Shown here: in pieces, positions 1-10,209 of the stretch
Layout of the letters: each line of letters begins with the position of its first letter
Position numbering within the stretch: position 1 is the stretch's first letter
Assembly (NCBI GenBank): GCA_949825065.1
Contig: OX463856.1
Span: 2,125,369-2,189,368, forward strand
DNA length: 64,000 nt
Source of the DNA: Odontocerum albicorne
Taxonomy: Eukaryota > Arthropoda > Insecta > Trichoptera > Odontoceridae
Reading direction: 5' to 3'
The notes under the pieces: generated by a model
What the model saw: only the letters and a program-made list of their open reading frames with translations
The model's database searches: none
Told to the model about the DNA's origin: nothing
Program-made: the position numbers and the translations under genes

Positions 1-264
1 GTCAAACATATCTTAAGTCAAACATATCTTAAGTCAAACATATCTTAAGTCAAACATATCTTAAGTCAAACATATCTTTAGTCAAACATATCTTGGGTCT
101 AAGATATCGTAGGTCAAACATATCTTAGGTCAAACATATCTTAAGTCAAACATATCTTGGGTCAAAGATATCGTAGGTCAAACATATCTTACGTCAAACA
201 TATCTTAAGTCAAACATATCTTAGGTCAAACATATTTTGGGTCAAACATGTCTTAGATCAAACT
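1..264. repeat. 16-bp minisatellite
   Basis: About 16 head-to-tail copies of GTCAAACATATCTTAA, clipped by the window edge. A variant pair (a unit ending CTTGGG followed by AAGATATCGTAGG) recurs 64 bp apart, at about 97 and 161, so a four-unit higher-order repeat is present. No coding potential. Confidence 0.95.
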
Positions 265-800
265 AGTGTCATGTTTCATCGCAAGTGTATGTTTGTGGTT
301 AATTTCATAAATATTCAAAACAACTAAAAGAGTATAAGAAGATATATTTTTGTTGATGATGTAAAATATATATAGCGGTCTATCATCTCTGTCGACCTTG
401 ATAAAGAAACGGCATGATGACAAATCGATGGATGTTTTATATGTGCGCTGAGGATAATACATGGAGTGACAATGTATCATCGTATACGAAATAAAGTGAT
501 AAGGAATGAACGTGAACTTAAGGCTAATATGTTGAATAAGATGAAAAGAGCACTCTGAAGTGGTTTGGGCAAGAGGAACGAATGAATGAAGAAAAACTAA
601 CATAATAAATATATGGCGAAATGTGAGTGGAAAGCGTGTGAGAGAAAGACCAAGGTAAGTGTAGATGAATCAGTGGATGATATTTTGAATACTTTGAATG
701 AAGAAAACAAGAAAGTCTGAAAAATCTTCGGAGTTGTGCGAGAAAGCTTGGCGCTGTGTCCTCTCTATCGTCCCCGGCAGAGAAATTACATGGTGGTACA
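265..800 (+). pseudogene. LINE-G 3' fragment (degenerate RT tail)
   Basis: Frames interrupted by stops read ALRIIHGVTMYHRIRNK, then NMLNKMK, then a basic GKRVRERPR-like stretch, a DDILNTLNE stretch and LGAVSSLS. This order matches other LINE-G copies here (9.8, 21.1, 27.1, 46.7 and 58.8 kb). Such regions lie downstream of the reverse transcriptase domain in many insect non-LTR retrotransposons. Multiple frameshifts; not functional. Confidence 0.55.
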
Positions 801-1182
801 TATATATGTACGAATCAGTATTTTTATACAATATTCAATGTCTTCTGTATTCATATTCACATATAAATTTGATAATGTTGGAATTGAAAGACTCGTAATT
901 ATTTCTGTTTCATAGTTTTCATATAAAGCGAAGCCTAGAATATCTTGTTTATAGCGAATTAATTCGGTTACCCTTCGTTAACCGACTTGAAATGGAAAAT
1001 GCTTCCAAGAAGCTATACTAGAACCTCCCGCACCACCTAATGGGGGTGTTTTCAGCCTTACATCTAAAGATTTTGCCATATAATTAACACCTTTAGTTCT
1101 TGTAAATAACTATTAAATATTGTATATGAAAACTTATGAATAAAATAATGTAACACTTTAAATGAGAGTTAATGAAATAATA
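801..1182. other. unassigned AT-rich stretch
   Basis: No persuasive frame, repeat match or RNA gene was seen here. Confidence 0.4.
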
Positions 1183-1186
1183 CTAG

Positions 1187-1593
1187 TATAGCGGATTGCT
1201 TGTCTTGATATGTCGTGATGATCTTGATTTATATTTGTTTATTTATAAATACTCAGGAATGCGGATAAAAAACGACAGTGACAGTGGGTAAATAATACAA
1301 GTCTTGACAGCTGAATTAATGAGCCAGTTCGCGCTACATGTTCTGTCTTACTCTGGCGCATGAATTGGCGGTAGCTTATTTATTTGTATTTGGAGATGGC
1401 TAGACAAATCGCAGATACTATAAAAATAGTAAACATTGTTGATGTTCTTAGCGTGTAACAATCTATGAATACTTCATCGGTCATTGACCCTGTATGTTTA
1501 CTATTTTAACAATAATTAATTTAATCTAATTATGTTTAACAATTCACTTATTTATTTTGACAATTATTTATTTATTTAGGTAGGTATCCTACA
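1187..1593 (-). mobile_element. solo LTR, TGTAGG family
   Basis: On the minus strand it starts TGTAGGATACCTACCT and ends ATCCGCTATA, and it aligns along its length with 43195-43639 read on the plus strand. CTAG at 1183-1186 and at 1594-1597 is a perfect 4-bp target duplication. No internal region accompanies it, so it is best read as a solo LTR left by LTR-LTR recombination. Shared blocks include the GGTCAATGACCGATGAAG region and the ATCATCACGAC region near the 3' end. Confidence 0.75.
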
Positions 1594-1597
1594 CTAG

Positions 1598-1853
1598 GCC
1601 GGAAAATGGCAATTTGACATTCCGAGTTTATGAAACAAATTGGCACACTGGAACAAATTTTAAACATGTGATACTGTTGATAATTTATCCTCAGAGTATT
1701 GGTCCGATTTAAGGTCACCTTACTCCTTTATCGGATATTGTGAAACGGACTTGGGTTATTTGTTTGAATATTTGGGTGGTGGTGAAAACAACTGTATAAG
1801 AAAGGAAATGATAGAATTTTGTACATATATTAATGTTGAATTATGTATTCAAT
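1598..1853. other. unassigned stretch
   Basis: No feature recognised between the solo LTR and the PLE1 insertion. Confidence 0.4.
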
Positions 1854-1870
1854 ATGCTTATATAACTTAT

Positions 1871-1983
1871 GTTGTTTAGTCTTGTTTGTACTCCCCTGAA
1901 GATGAGGTGAAAGCCTTGAAACCGGTAGGGTTATACCGTCATAAAAAAGTGGAATAAACAGTGTTTGTTAAAAATAAATTACA
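1871..1983 (+). mobile_element. PLE1 3' fragment with 17-bp target duplication
   Basis: Carries the PLE1 signature CTGAAGATGAGG...TTGAAACCGGTAGGG...GTGGAATAAACAGTG found at 5.0, 8.1, 59.2 and 60.6 kb. It is bounded by ATGCTTATATAACTTAT (1854-1870) and ATGCTTATATAACTCAT (1984-2000), which differ at one position. This is the expected mark of target-primed retrotransposition of a short truncated copy. Confidence 0.65.
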
Positions 1984-2000
1984 ATGCTTATATAACTCAT

Positions 2001-2799
2001 AAGATAAATATTTTAAATAGATAAATATGCGGAGATAGATACATTTATAATATATTTGTGCTCTTGGCACAATTTGACGTCTACTTTTGCGGATTTGGGT
2101 ACATGGAGTGATACAATGCGATAGTGTTGAGTACCTTGTGGGCCGCTGTCATGACCACGTCGAGGTTTTTTTATTACCATCGCTATATATTCCTTTGATA
2201 GATACTCTGATTGGTCGGGGTTTTGTGAGAGTTAGGGGTGGTCGTTCCTCGCGATATTTACGTAAGAGATCGCAGGAAACTTGATGCTGGCTTTACCAGA
2301 AGGGAAATTCTTCTGAGGATTTCTGCAGCTGGGGATGGTGCAGAAGGATGAGCCTGCAGCTGGGGATGGTGAAGTAGGATTACGTGATTTTGGGAAAGCG
2401 GGACGGCCTTTGTAATTGGTTGCGGGGGCTCGCTACAATTGACACTTGTTACACGTGAATCGCGTGCAACAGTCGTCTGATCATTTTTAGTGATAATGCG
2501 AGGACCATACAAAGAGACGTTTCATTATAATACAACAGTAGCACAAGCAACAATTTTTCAACAATGTTATTAGCTAATATACATAAAAATGGCGAATCAA
2601 TGTGACGCATACGTCTGATACGCATACGTCCGATTATAACCAACAACGAGGAAGAGATGGTCGAGCTCCTTCTTAAATCGTAGGAGTTGTATGAGAAGGT
2701 GTATAGATAGAGAGAAAACCAAAAATGTGTACCCCGATAGGAACAGGTAACCTACTACTCTCTCCTCTTTGCTTAAGCGAAAAGTGAAACGGTATGATG
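2001..2799. other. unassigned stretch with small duplications
   Basis: Contains GCAGCTGGGGATGGTG twice (about 2326-2372) and a doubled CGCATACGTC near 2608-2630. A very weak LINE-G-like trace lies near 2660-2740. The short open frames have no recognisable product. Confidence 0.4.
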
Positions 2800-3071
2800 A
2801 ATTTATTTTTTATCCACTTTGCACGGATCTCTCCTATTACACAAAGAGGGCCTGCTTCTAGCGTTAGATTATTCGTTAGGAATAATATCATCCAGAATTC
2901 TTCTTATACTGCTAGGCGGTGCCGAGAATATATTAACAGTGTCATTCAGTTGGTTTAATATCTCTGTACCACGCGTGACTGAGTGTTTAGCCATGATATT
3001 CGTCCTGTAAGTTGGTATGCAGAACAGAGGGTGATTCCTTGCACGGCTATATTTATTAGGTACATATAAAC
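2800..3071 (-). pseudogene. LINE-H 3' end, first part of a split copy
   Basis: Matches the 3' end of the better-preserved LINE-H copy at 18335-19200, including the A-rich 3' terminus (rc of TTTTTTATCCACTTTGCACGG). It stops at TACATATAAAC, where a LINE-B fragment has been inserted, and continues at 3385. Confidence 0.7.
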
Positions 3072-3376
3072 TCTACGTGCTATTGCTGGGAAGACTGCGT
3101 GATCGTATAAGGAATACTACAATCCGAGAGGTTTGTGAGGTCCAAGATGTGGTCAGATGGGGACGACAGCGTCGGCGATACTGGTACCAACATGTACAGA
3201 GAATGAATTCCACAAAAAATCTATACATAGCTCTGTATGGGGTGCCGGATGGACGGCGTCCACCAGGGAGACCCCTGAAATGATGGAAAGATAGCTGGAG
3301 CTCAGCATCACAGGAACACAATCCTGTAGTAACAGAATCTTGAGTCTATTGAAAGTTTAAGAAGAAGAAGATGAAG
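3072..3376 (+). mobile_element. LINE-B 3' fragment inserted in LINE-H
   Basis: Translation gives RLRDRIRNTTIREVCEVQD, RWGRQRRRYWYQHVQRMN and GRRPPGRPLK, the basic post-RT tail shared with 34.6, 36.5 and 19.7 kb. It ends in a GAAGAAGAAG tail. ATATAAAC occurs at 3064-3071 and 3377-3384. The uninterrupted LINE-H copy at about 18600 has a single ATATAAAC, so the duplication marks this insertion. Confidence 0.8.
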
Positions 3377-3384
3377 ATATAAAC

Positions 3385-3470
3385 GTAATGCTTCTAATAT
3401 CGCGGGACAGTTCAAGCAACCTTGAAAAACCTTAAGTAGGAATATCGTAATGGAATATAATCGTATGTAT
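3385..3470 (-). pseudogene. LINE-H, second part of the split copy
   Basis: Resumes the LINE-H alignment (GCTTCTAATATCGCGGGACAG compared with the 18.61-kb copy) directly after the LINE-B insertion, then decays. Confidence 0.65.
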
Positions 3471-3899
3471 GAAATATTGTATTATATAACGCTTTTTTTG
3501 TACACAATAAATTTTGTGGGCTTATTGCTATGCGAAAATCTGGCCAACCAGAACGGTGTTTGAAACTAGTTTCAACTGAAAATCAGACTTGACCTTTTTG
3601 TTAAAAATATGTTGTATTCAAAAATATTTCTTTCTGTCTCCTCGATGGTCCTACAATCTATAATAAGCTTTGACCTCCTGGATCTTCCGCCTTGACGCAC
3701 ATGTGTTCCCAGTAACTGCCCTCTAATAATAATGTCCTAATAGTTCCAATGTATCGCTTTTTACATTGCCTTTTCATCAGAGTCATGGCCTCCCGATTCA
3801 TCGTCTCCCCGCGGGTGTTCAGCAAGGATATTTTTGAAGACCAGCATATTCTACGTCCTCTGTATATAGATATATTTTTAATCAGGTAATTACAATTAT
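3471..3899. other. unassigned stretch
   Basis: No clear homology. The minus strand at about 3640-3870 has broken runs that could be more LINE coding sequence, but no motif I can name. Confidence 0.35.
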
Positions 3900-4775
3900 A
3901 TGATTAGGGTTGGGGTCTTTCTAGGGAGATGTAATTGTAAACTTCATTTTACTGGAATCCCTTCGCAAGATTTTATTGATGTAATCTCAAATTTGGTCCT
4001 CATTATGAGCAACTCAGCGTACAAAACTCTAGGATTTGCGATGAGAATCTCTAAGTCGTTTGAAAACCAAATGGTGCTCAAAACGTTGTTAAATTCATTG
4101 ATCCGTAGCAAAATAGAAAGCAATGTTTGCATTTCGAGTCCGGTGGGGGCGCAGAACTCACTCATGGTGGTGAAAGTACAAAAAAATATCTACGATATCT
4201 CTATATGAGTGAGTTTGGTGTCTATCCATGACTTTATCCTACTCAGTTTCTGCTAAGCATGCTCGGGTATAACTCGTTGAGAGTAAGAAGAGATCTGCGT
4301 CTCCTGGTATACGTTGTCAAACTCGTTCGAGGGGTTGTGAGCTGTCCAGCATTACTTCAAAGATTAGCATTAAATGTTCCTAACAATTATACTAGACTGC
4401 GCCGGCAAGAACTGTTCTCAATAATATACGCAAGAACGGGTCTTCCAGCCGCTATGCCTGTTGGAAGGGCCTTAATTTTTTTAAACGGGATTGCTTCGGA
4501 TATTGACATATTTCATATCACATTACCAAAAGCAAAATATAATTTTCTTCTAAGATTGAGCGCGTTAGAAGGCACTTATCAACGTAATTAAGTGACTTTG
4601 AATATATGGTATGTGTATGTTTGTGTGTATATATGTATGCATATACTCGTACATTATTTTTTATTTTACATTTTTTTTAATTTTATATAATTTTTCTTTA
4701 TTTTTAATGTTAACACTTCTTATATTTTTCAAAGTAATTGGGCTAAGCCTGTTTTGAGAAAATAAATAAATATAT
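3900..4775 (+). pseudogene. non-LTR retrotransposon RT C-terminus and 3' UTR (LINE-H related)
   Basis: Residues such as TLGFAMRISKSFENQ, LLNSLIRSKIES, VPNNYTRLRRQELFSI and LFSIIYARTGLPAAM parallel the LINE-H copy at 18.4-19.2 kb (LGFIMRISREF, LYNYLIRTKLEYAS, VPNKYIRARNHPLF). This is the thumb and connection region after the RT palm. The frame breaks near 4205. After the stop at 4591 comes an AT-rich 3' UTR ending GAAAATAAATAAATA, resembling a LINE tail. Degenerate and 5'-truncated. Confidence 0.65.
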
Positions 4776-4944
4776 ATGGTTCATAGCAAAAGTTCGTATT
4801 GTACAAAGGGTTTGTTTTTTCTAGTAATTTAATCAACTTGAGTCCCTTCAAAATGGAGGCTTCTTTACAACCTGGCAGTTGAATAAGAATTAATCTCTTC
4901 TTAGTGCGGTTTTAGATTTATTAAAAATTTCATTAAAATTATGT
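4776..4944. other. short unassigned stretch
   Basis: No feature seen. Confidence 0.35.
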
Positions 4945-5205
4945 TGTTTATAGTTAAGGCATTAACGTTGTGGAGGTTTAAAGACATTGTATTTTATTTT
5001 TATCAAACACTGTTTATTCCACTTTTTGTGACGGTATAACCCCACCGGTTTCAAGGCTTTCACCTCATCTTCAGGAGAGCGCAAACAAGTATTGTTTGCG
5101 CTCTCCTGAAGCTGAGGGGAAAGCCTTGAAACCGGTAGGGCTATACCGTCACAAAAAAGTGGAATAAACAGTGTTTGATAAAAATAAATAACAATGTCAT
5201 TAATA
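4945..5205. mobile_element. PLE1 diverging inverted pair
   Basis: A minus-strand PLE1 end (4945-5088) and a plus-strand end (5091-5205) form one large palindrome centred near 5089. Both arms carry the GAAACCGGT, GTGGAATAAACAGTG and GTTTGATAAAA blocks. The centre is a near-perfect inverted repeat of GTTTGCGCTCTCCTGAAG. The left core is CTGAAGATGAGG; the right arm has CTGAAGCTGAGG. Confidence 0.7.
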
Positions 5206-5518
5206 TGAGTTTAGCAATCGCTTAAAAATATGGGGTTTACACAGCTTAAAGTAATTTTTAACTCAAAGTCTTTCCACAATTAACAATGGATACACTTACA
5301 TAAACGATCATTTAAGGACTCAAATATTTTTTTAATAATAAACAAAACGTTCTGCAAATACATTGAATATTTTTAGCCACCTACCAATAACTTCTAGACT
5401 AGGCCATTGTGTAATGCAAAATCTATCACAAAGTAAATAACTATTAAAATATTAAATTTAAATTTTCATAATTATTATCCACGTTTGTTTTTATGAAAAA
5501 CGCTGTTCGCGTTCATAA
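5206..5518. other. unassigned AT-rich stretch
   Basis: No feature seen. Confidence 0.35.
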
Positions 5519-6315
5519 ATTGAGTGGGTCAGAACCAGACATGACTATCCCACATTTATCTTGTTTTGAGATAGTTAACTTCAAAGTTGCAGATCTATTA
5601 AAAAATGTTTTTTTTTCTGTTGTTTCCAAAATGTAACGGTAGATGTCTGCACTTATGGGGAACTATACACTCATAATTATAAAATCTACTCCTCTATAAT
5701 TCGTATGCAACGACTTGGAAACGAGTTTTGCAACAATTTAGATATTTTTAATATAAGTATATATAGTATTCGCCAGAATATTACAACAATATTTAGAAAT
5801 AGCTACTAACTTTGTGCTCTCCTTTATTAATATAAATAACGTAATATAAACAAAACATTAAGGATAGTACTTTGCCTCTGGAGTTGAGTAGCCCTGCATC
5901 AACATGTATGAAGGTTTTAATTCTGCAAAGCAACTTGAATCTCGTTCTACTAATGAGGCCATGTGTTTTTTATATCTCAATATCTATCCATATAATTCTC
6001 ACAAAATTCTCAAAGATTATTAAATAATTTTAAAACAATGACTATAATTTATTATTACTACTGCTTTTTGTATCTTCATGTTAGTTTAAGATAAAGTTTT
6101 GTATTATTTGTCAATAATTTTAAGTACTTGTATAACATGTCACATGTTCATTTGTATATAAAGACACTGTTGTGTCGTTAATTAAATAAATAAAATAAAT
6201 AAATAAATAACCATGTTTGGTTCTGATAGAAATGGGTATAAAGATGGAGCGAATGTGCCTAACTCTAATTTAATATTTTTGTGGGATAGTCAAGTCTGGT
6301 TCTGACGCACTCAAT
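5519..6315. mobile_element. non-autonomous TIR element (about 800 bp)
   Basis: ATTGAGTGGGTCAGAACCAG at 5519 continues for 36 bp to ACTATCCCACA and is mirrored at 6280-6315 with only a few mismatches. The interior is AT-rich and non-coding. A GTCGTTAATTAAATAAATAA tail near 6175-6210 suggests a separate insertion inside. No clean target duplication, so the superfamily is unknown. Confidence 0.6.
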
Positions 6316-6650
6316 TCAACCATAATATATTTCCCACTCCTCTAGGATTAAATCAATAGTATTTATCACACCATGTGCTCTCAACGAGAATCAATGAACT
6401 TATGAGACAAGCGTGCAATGCAACTTTGGCTTAATCTGATACGAAATAAGGTACACCATAATTTTCGTTGCAGGTTAAATTCTTGATGAAGTTCGTTGGA
6501 AACACTCACAAGGTAGAGCTTTTTGACTTAGGCTCGATTATACTGCTGCTTCCAGCAATCTATCTAGTGAGTGTACATTCTTCATGTCAACAGTAAAACT
6601 GAGTGATGTCAACAGTAAACCGTGTTTGATTCCTGAGAGAAAATATGCTT
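6316..6650. other. unassigned stretch
   Basis: No feature recognised before the LINE-D fragment. Confidence 0.35.
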
Positions 6651-7285
6651 AATTTAAATTGAACTGAACTGGTTGAATGTTAGAAATACACGCCAAATTC
6701 ACAAACTGTCTCTATTGTATTACATCCTTAACTGTCCCGCCGCACCACCTTATCTCGCCGAAAATTTTCAGCGTCTTTCCAATCATGGATTAGCGCAACG
6801 CTCAAACAGAGGTAGTTTGTTGACCTTTCCAGTTCACCGCTCCTCTTTCTTTACGTTGTCCTTTAGTGCCCATGCAGTGAGACTCTGGAATCAGTTACAA
6901 ACCAATATAAGACTCGCTCCGTCCTTGGCATGCTTTAAGAAGCGGCTGAAAAAACTCTTAATTTCTAGTCAGTAAAATAACGTGTTTCATTCCTGATTTT
7001 TATTTTCCTTTCCTCTCCACCATCCCTTCCTTTCCTTTTGATTGATGATATCTCACTTTATATGAAAAAGAATGTTCGGGTGATTGTCCGTCTTTGTGGG
7101 GTTCATGGGCATGTGCTCACGTATGTGTTTATGGATTTCGTGGGGATGGATAGTCATTTGAATGATTTATGCGACCATGTAACTTGCTTCATTTACTTTT
7201 GTCTGGTTGGTTGGAAGAGATTGCCGCCTGGCAATAAACCTGCCAGATTGTATTTCAATAAAAGTGTTAAATAAATAAATATGAT
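6651..7285 (+). pseudogene. LINE-D RT C-terminus and 3' UTR
   Basis: The frame ending at 6975 reads RQIHKLSLLYYILNCP, AENFQRLSNHGLAQRSN, HAVRLWNQLQTNIRLAPS and CFKKRLKKLLISSQ. The LWNxLxxxIRxAxSLxxFKxxLK pattern is the usual end of jockey/CR1-like reverse transcriptases. A shared 3' UTR follows and ends with AATAAAAGTGTTAAATAAATAAA. Copies at 27.35-27.99 and 59.9-60.56 kb start near the same place, typical of 5'-truncated LINE insertions. Confidence 0.75.
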
Positions 7286-7369
7286 TGAGGAGAGACATCT
7301 CTTTAAGCAGCGTTAAATAAATTATCCTTTATCCGTTAACCTGAGGTCGTATATGTGGGTTTACTTTTT

Positions 7370-7760
7370 ATTTTGTTTTCTGCCATACGCTTTTTTTTTT
7401 GTTTTTTTATTTATTCTTTAATCTAGATATGCGGGGGTGTGGGATGGAAGCCCCCCGATGCCCTTGCGGTCGGGCTCGCCCTACATTGGTGTGGTGTATC
7501 TCGGCCGGGGGAATGTTTGTGGGATGAGCCCGGACCTTTTTAATGTCTTCTCTCTTGAATATATTTTTTTCATCATCTATTTATTTTGTGTTTTTTTTTT
7601 ATCTTCTTGTTCTACGTGTTCAAGGGTGTGGGCTGAAAAACATCTGGTGTCCCCATGGCTGGGTTCGCCCTATATTGGTAGGGTGTATCTTGGCCGTGGG
7701 GATGTTATTAGATGAGCCCAGACCTTTTGATAGCTTATGTATTTAATGTATTATCTGCAA
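7370..7760 (+). repeat. two direct repeats of about 120 bp, GC-richer dispersed family
   Basis: The segment around 7436-7560 is repeated at 7620-7745 (GGTGTGGG, TCGCCCTA, ATTGGT, GGTGTATCT, GGCCG, GATGAGCC blocks). A third copy lies inverted at 20050-20220. Short frames share WAEK and DEPRPFDS, but nothing supports a real protein. Confidence 0.6.
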
Positions 7761-8084
7761 TTTATGTGTTTTAGAAGTGTTATTTAAATATATTTTGGAC
7801 ATACTATGCTGCTGTCAATTAACCTATATTTATTTATTTATTTAACTATAATTTTCTCTTACTTAATTTCTTCAACAATTTTCTTCCACTCTTCAAAACC
7901 TAGAGGTTTACCTCTTTTTTGCTTTTCATTATTGACAAAAGACGTAAACATTTATTTCTTAAGTATTTTTGTCAGACGTTCTCTTAATGTAGCCAAACCA
8001 TATGAAATTACGTTTTTATGTTAAAAATTTAAAATCCTACTCTAATGGACAACCATTCCTTAATCTATTATATTATTTAAAGTA
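7761..8084. other. unassigned AT-rich stretch
   Basis: The minus strand near 7870-7990 could encode a basic LINE-like tail, but the frame is broken and the match too weak to name. Confidence 0.3.
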
Positions 8085-8420
8085 AAGGCATAAACCTTGT
8101 GAAGGTTTATAGACATTGTAATTTGTTTTATCAAACACTGTTTATTTCACTTTTTGTAACGGTATAACCCTACCGGTTTCAAGGCTTTCACCTCATCATC
8201 AGGGGAGCACAAACAATTTTAAATTCTGTTAGAACTGAACCGAGATACGCGCTTCTAACGGTAAACATTCGGGCTGGGGACTGGGGCCTGAGGGAGGCAT
8301 GAAATGACCTCGGCGAGCAGCGGAGAGATTCTTGGTATATATGTGTTTTCCAGATGTTCACCTCGATGCACTGACTTAGAAATTTCTAGGGCCTCTTATC
8401 TGTCCAATTTATGTTAGTTA
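8085..8420 (-). pseudogene. PLE1 3' end with probable GIY-YIG domain tail
   Basis: Minus-strand translation begins LDR*EALEISKSVHRGEHLE and continues through PRISPLL, resembling the LExLEALEIxK C-terminal pattern of Penelope-like GIY-YIG endonucleases. The PLE1 signature follows: CTGATGATGAGG, TTGAAACCGGTAGGG, TACCGTTAC, AGTGAAATAAACAGTG, ending in an ATTACAATG block. The copy at 59.2-59.45 kb has a related frame. Family assignment rests on my reading of the pattern, not a search. Confidence 0.55.
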
Positions 8421-8505
8421 CTACTGATGTGATAATACAACAAATTACACCAAATATTCTATGCAAGGGACACAATTCAACCACAGCTTTTATAAGTATT
8501 TTTAA
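8421..8505. other. short unassigned stretch
   Basis: AT-rich, no feature. Confidence 0.3.
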
Positions 8506-8665
8506 TTTAAAAACGATGTTTTACAAATCATATTAATCCTTGCTACACTTGTTTCTACCTCTGATCCCGAAGCTCCACCCCTTTTAAAAAGAGCCTCGAG
8601 ATAGGAGCTAGAAACACGTGTATCGTGGATTAATGTGATATTTTAAGTGGAATAACATTTTTTTT
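8506..8665. mobile_element. PLE2 diverging inverted pair
   Basis: The right arm (about 8588-8660) reads GAGCCTCGAGATAGGAG, AGAAACACGTGTATCG, GGATTAATGTGA, GTGGAATAAC. The left arm (8510-8580) is its diverged reverse complement (GGTAGAAACAAGTGTAGC, GGATTAATATGA). The GAAACACGTGT and GTGGAATAA blocks recur at 13.6 and 14.8 kb, and GTGGAATAA links this family with PLE1. Confidence 0.6.
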
Positions 8666-9120
8666 TTAATTTAACTTTCTAATTTGGAGTAACGCAAACT
8701 TTAGATTTAAGCCGAAGCTTTTTATAAATTATATTGTTAAACAGTTTACATTATGATGGGTTAACTATCAAGCCACAATTTCTTTCAAAGAACCGTACAA
8801 TAATTTTACAAAGTTATTTTTATGTGAATTTGAAAGATTGGTGAAAACACCATGTAAAATTAAAATATGTTAAAAAATATAAACAAAAATCTATATTAAT
8901 TTAACAACAATCTATAAACTATAAAATGGTTTCATTTGGTTAAAAATAAACTGAATCCTTATATTGTATTTATTGAATAACTTTTCAGATTTAATGTAAG
9001 TAGCTATGGGAAAATAACTATAGACATACATGTAACATAAACAACTATATCTTTCAACTTGTCAACGATATTACGTGCCTCTCTTCTAGTAATATTTTAC
9101 AGATAACATAGTGTTAAGGA
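8666..9120. other. unassigned AT-rich stretch
   Basis: No motif or frame recognised. An ACAAAGTTATTTTTATG stretch near 8810 may be decayed PLE2 3' sequence. Confidence 0.35.
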
Positions 9121-9293
9121 TCGTTAAGTCCAAGTACCGGTAAGCGTTGAAGTGTCTATTGACGTGGCAACCCCTGATGATTCAGGGGCGGGGGTGAGAT
9201 CGGCGAGTGGGGATGGAGAGGCGATGCTATCTCGATCTACCCCAAACCACCCAACACGCCTCGGCTGTAAAAAGCTCATAAAACAATCAAGAA
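9121..9293. other. short GC-richer block with a hairpin
   Basis: Contains CCCCTGATGATTCAGGGG, a 7-bp inverted repeat, beside a G-rich run. Unknown role; it resembles neither a tRNA nor a terminator. Confidence 0.3.
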
Positions 9294-9720
9294 ATGTTCT
9301 TGGACGACTTTTTATCTAAAACCACTACTCCATCCTCTTCATTCTCTCATCTCTCCTCCTTTAAGTTCTTCTTTTTCTTTCTTCTTAGGAACTTGTCAAA
9401 TCGTCGAGGGAAGCATTTCTTCGAAATGGTCATCAGTCATATTGTTACTTCAGAATTTAAGCTATTTACCAAGTAGTGACTTTGGTAAGGAATGGAGTTC
9501 CAAAATGATGTAAGTTCAGTTCTTGTTATATAAAACTCAAAATCTTTCGGATTACGCAATGAGGTTCAAAGTTATCTAATTAAATAGGTATTTTTTATTA
9601 ATAATGTTCTTCGACGACTTTTTAACTAAAACCACTACTACATCCTCTTCATTCTCTCATCTCTCCTCCTCTAAATTCTTATTTTTCATCTTCTTAGAAA
9701 CTTGTCAAATTGTCGAGGGT
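9294..9720 (+). repeat. direct repeats of about 118 bp, 310 bp apart
   Basis: AATGTTCTTGGACGACTTTT at about 9294-9412 is repeated at 9604-9720 with about ten differences, ending CTTGTCAAATTGTCGAGGG. Each copy has a short frame beginning MF(L/F)DDFL, but both terminate early and the conservation is at DNA level. Confidence 0.65.
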
Positions 9721-9820
9721 ATACATAACACCACGCCGTCTCCCTGTCGGGGCAGAAAAGAAAGAACGCCAGAATTTCCTATTACGCACAAATTTCTCCT
9801 CAGCTAAATTCATACACTTT

Positions 9821-10170
9821 TTCATACAGCTCCTACAATTACTAATATTTCATTTTTAAATACACTTGATCCAATTACACTTTTCATAACCTTATTTGAA
9901 ACGCTTTCTACTTACATTCGCATTCTACATATATAATGAGAGCCTTTCTTCATAAATTTGTCATCTCAGAGTTTCTTCTTCATCTCACTCAACAGTCATC
10001 ATCATCATATCAGTCTTACTTACACACTCATACCTATTTACTTATTATGTCATACATTGTCGCTCCATGTATTCTTCTAAATGTACGTATTTCCACCACA
10101 TTTATTCGGTTCTTTTCAGTATTGTTCCCCTTCTGAACCAAGCTGAAAATTGTTAAAAAAAATTGTTTAA
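9821..10170 (-). pseudogene. LINE-G fragment
   Basis: Minus-strand frames contain NRINVVEIRTFRRIHGATMY, comparable with the LINE-G copy at 0.45 kb, then a broken tail with LDQVYLK. The order is that of a non-LTR retrotransposon 3' coding end; multiple frame breaks. Confidence 0.55.
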
Positions 10171-10209
10171 TGAAATAATCAAAATGTTTCTTCACTACTT
10201 GAAGTCGTG

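Noticed and set aside
5000..5200. PLE1 CTGATGATGAGG...GAAACCGG...GTC as a functional hammerhead
   Set aside because: The core order fits, but stems II and III need bulges and no stem I can be formed from the flanks; kept only as a PLE1 signature.
7437..7746. protein-coding interpretation of the 7.4-7.7 kb direct repeats (WAEK, DEPRPFDS)
   Set aside because: The same DNA is read in different frames in its copies, so the similarity is at the nucleotide level.
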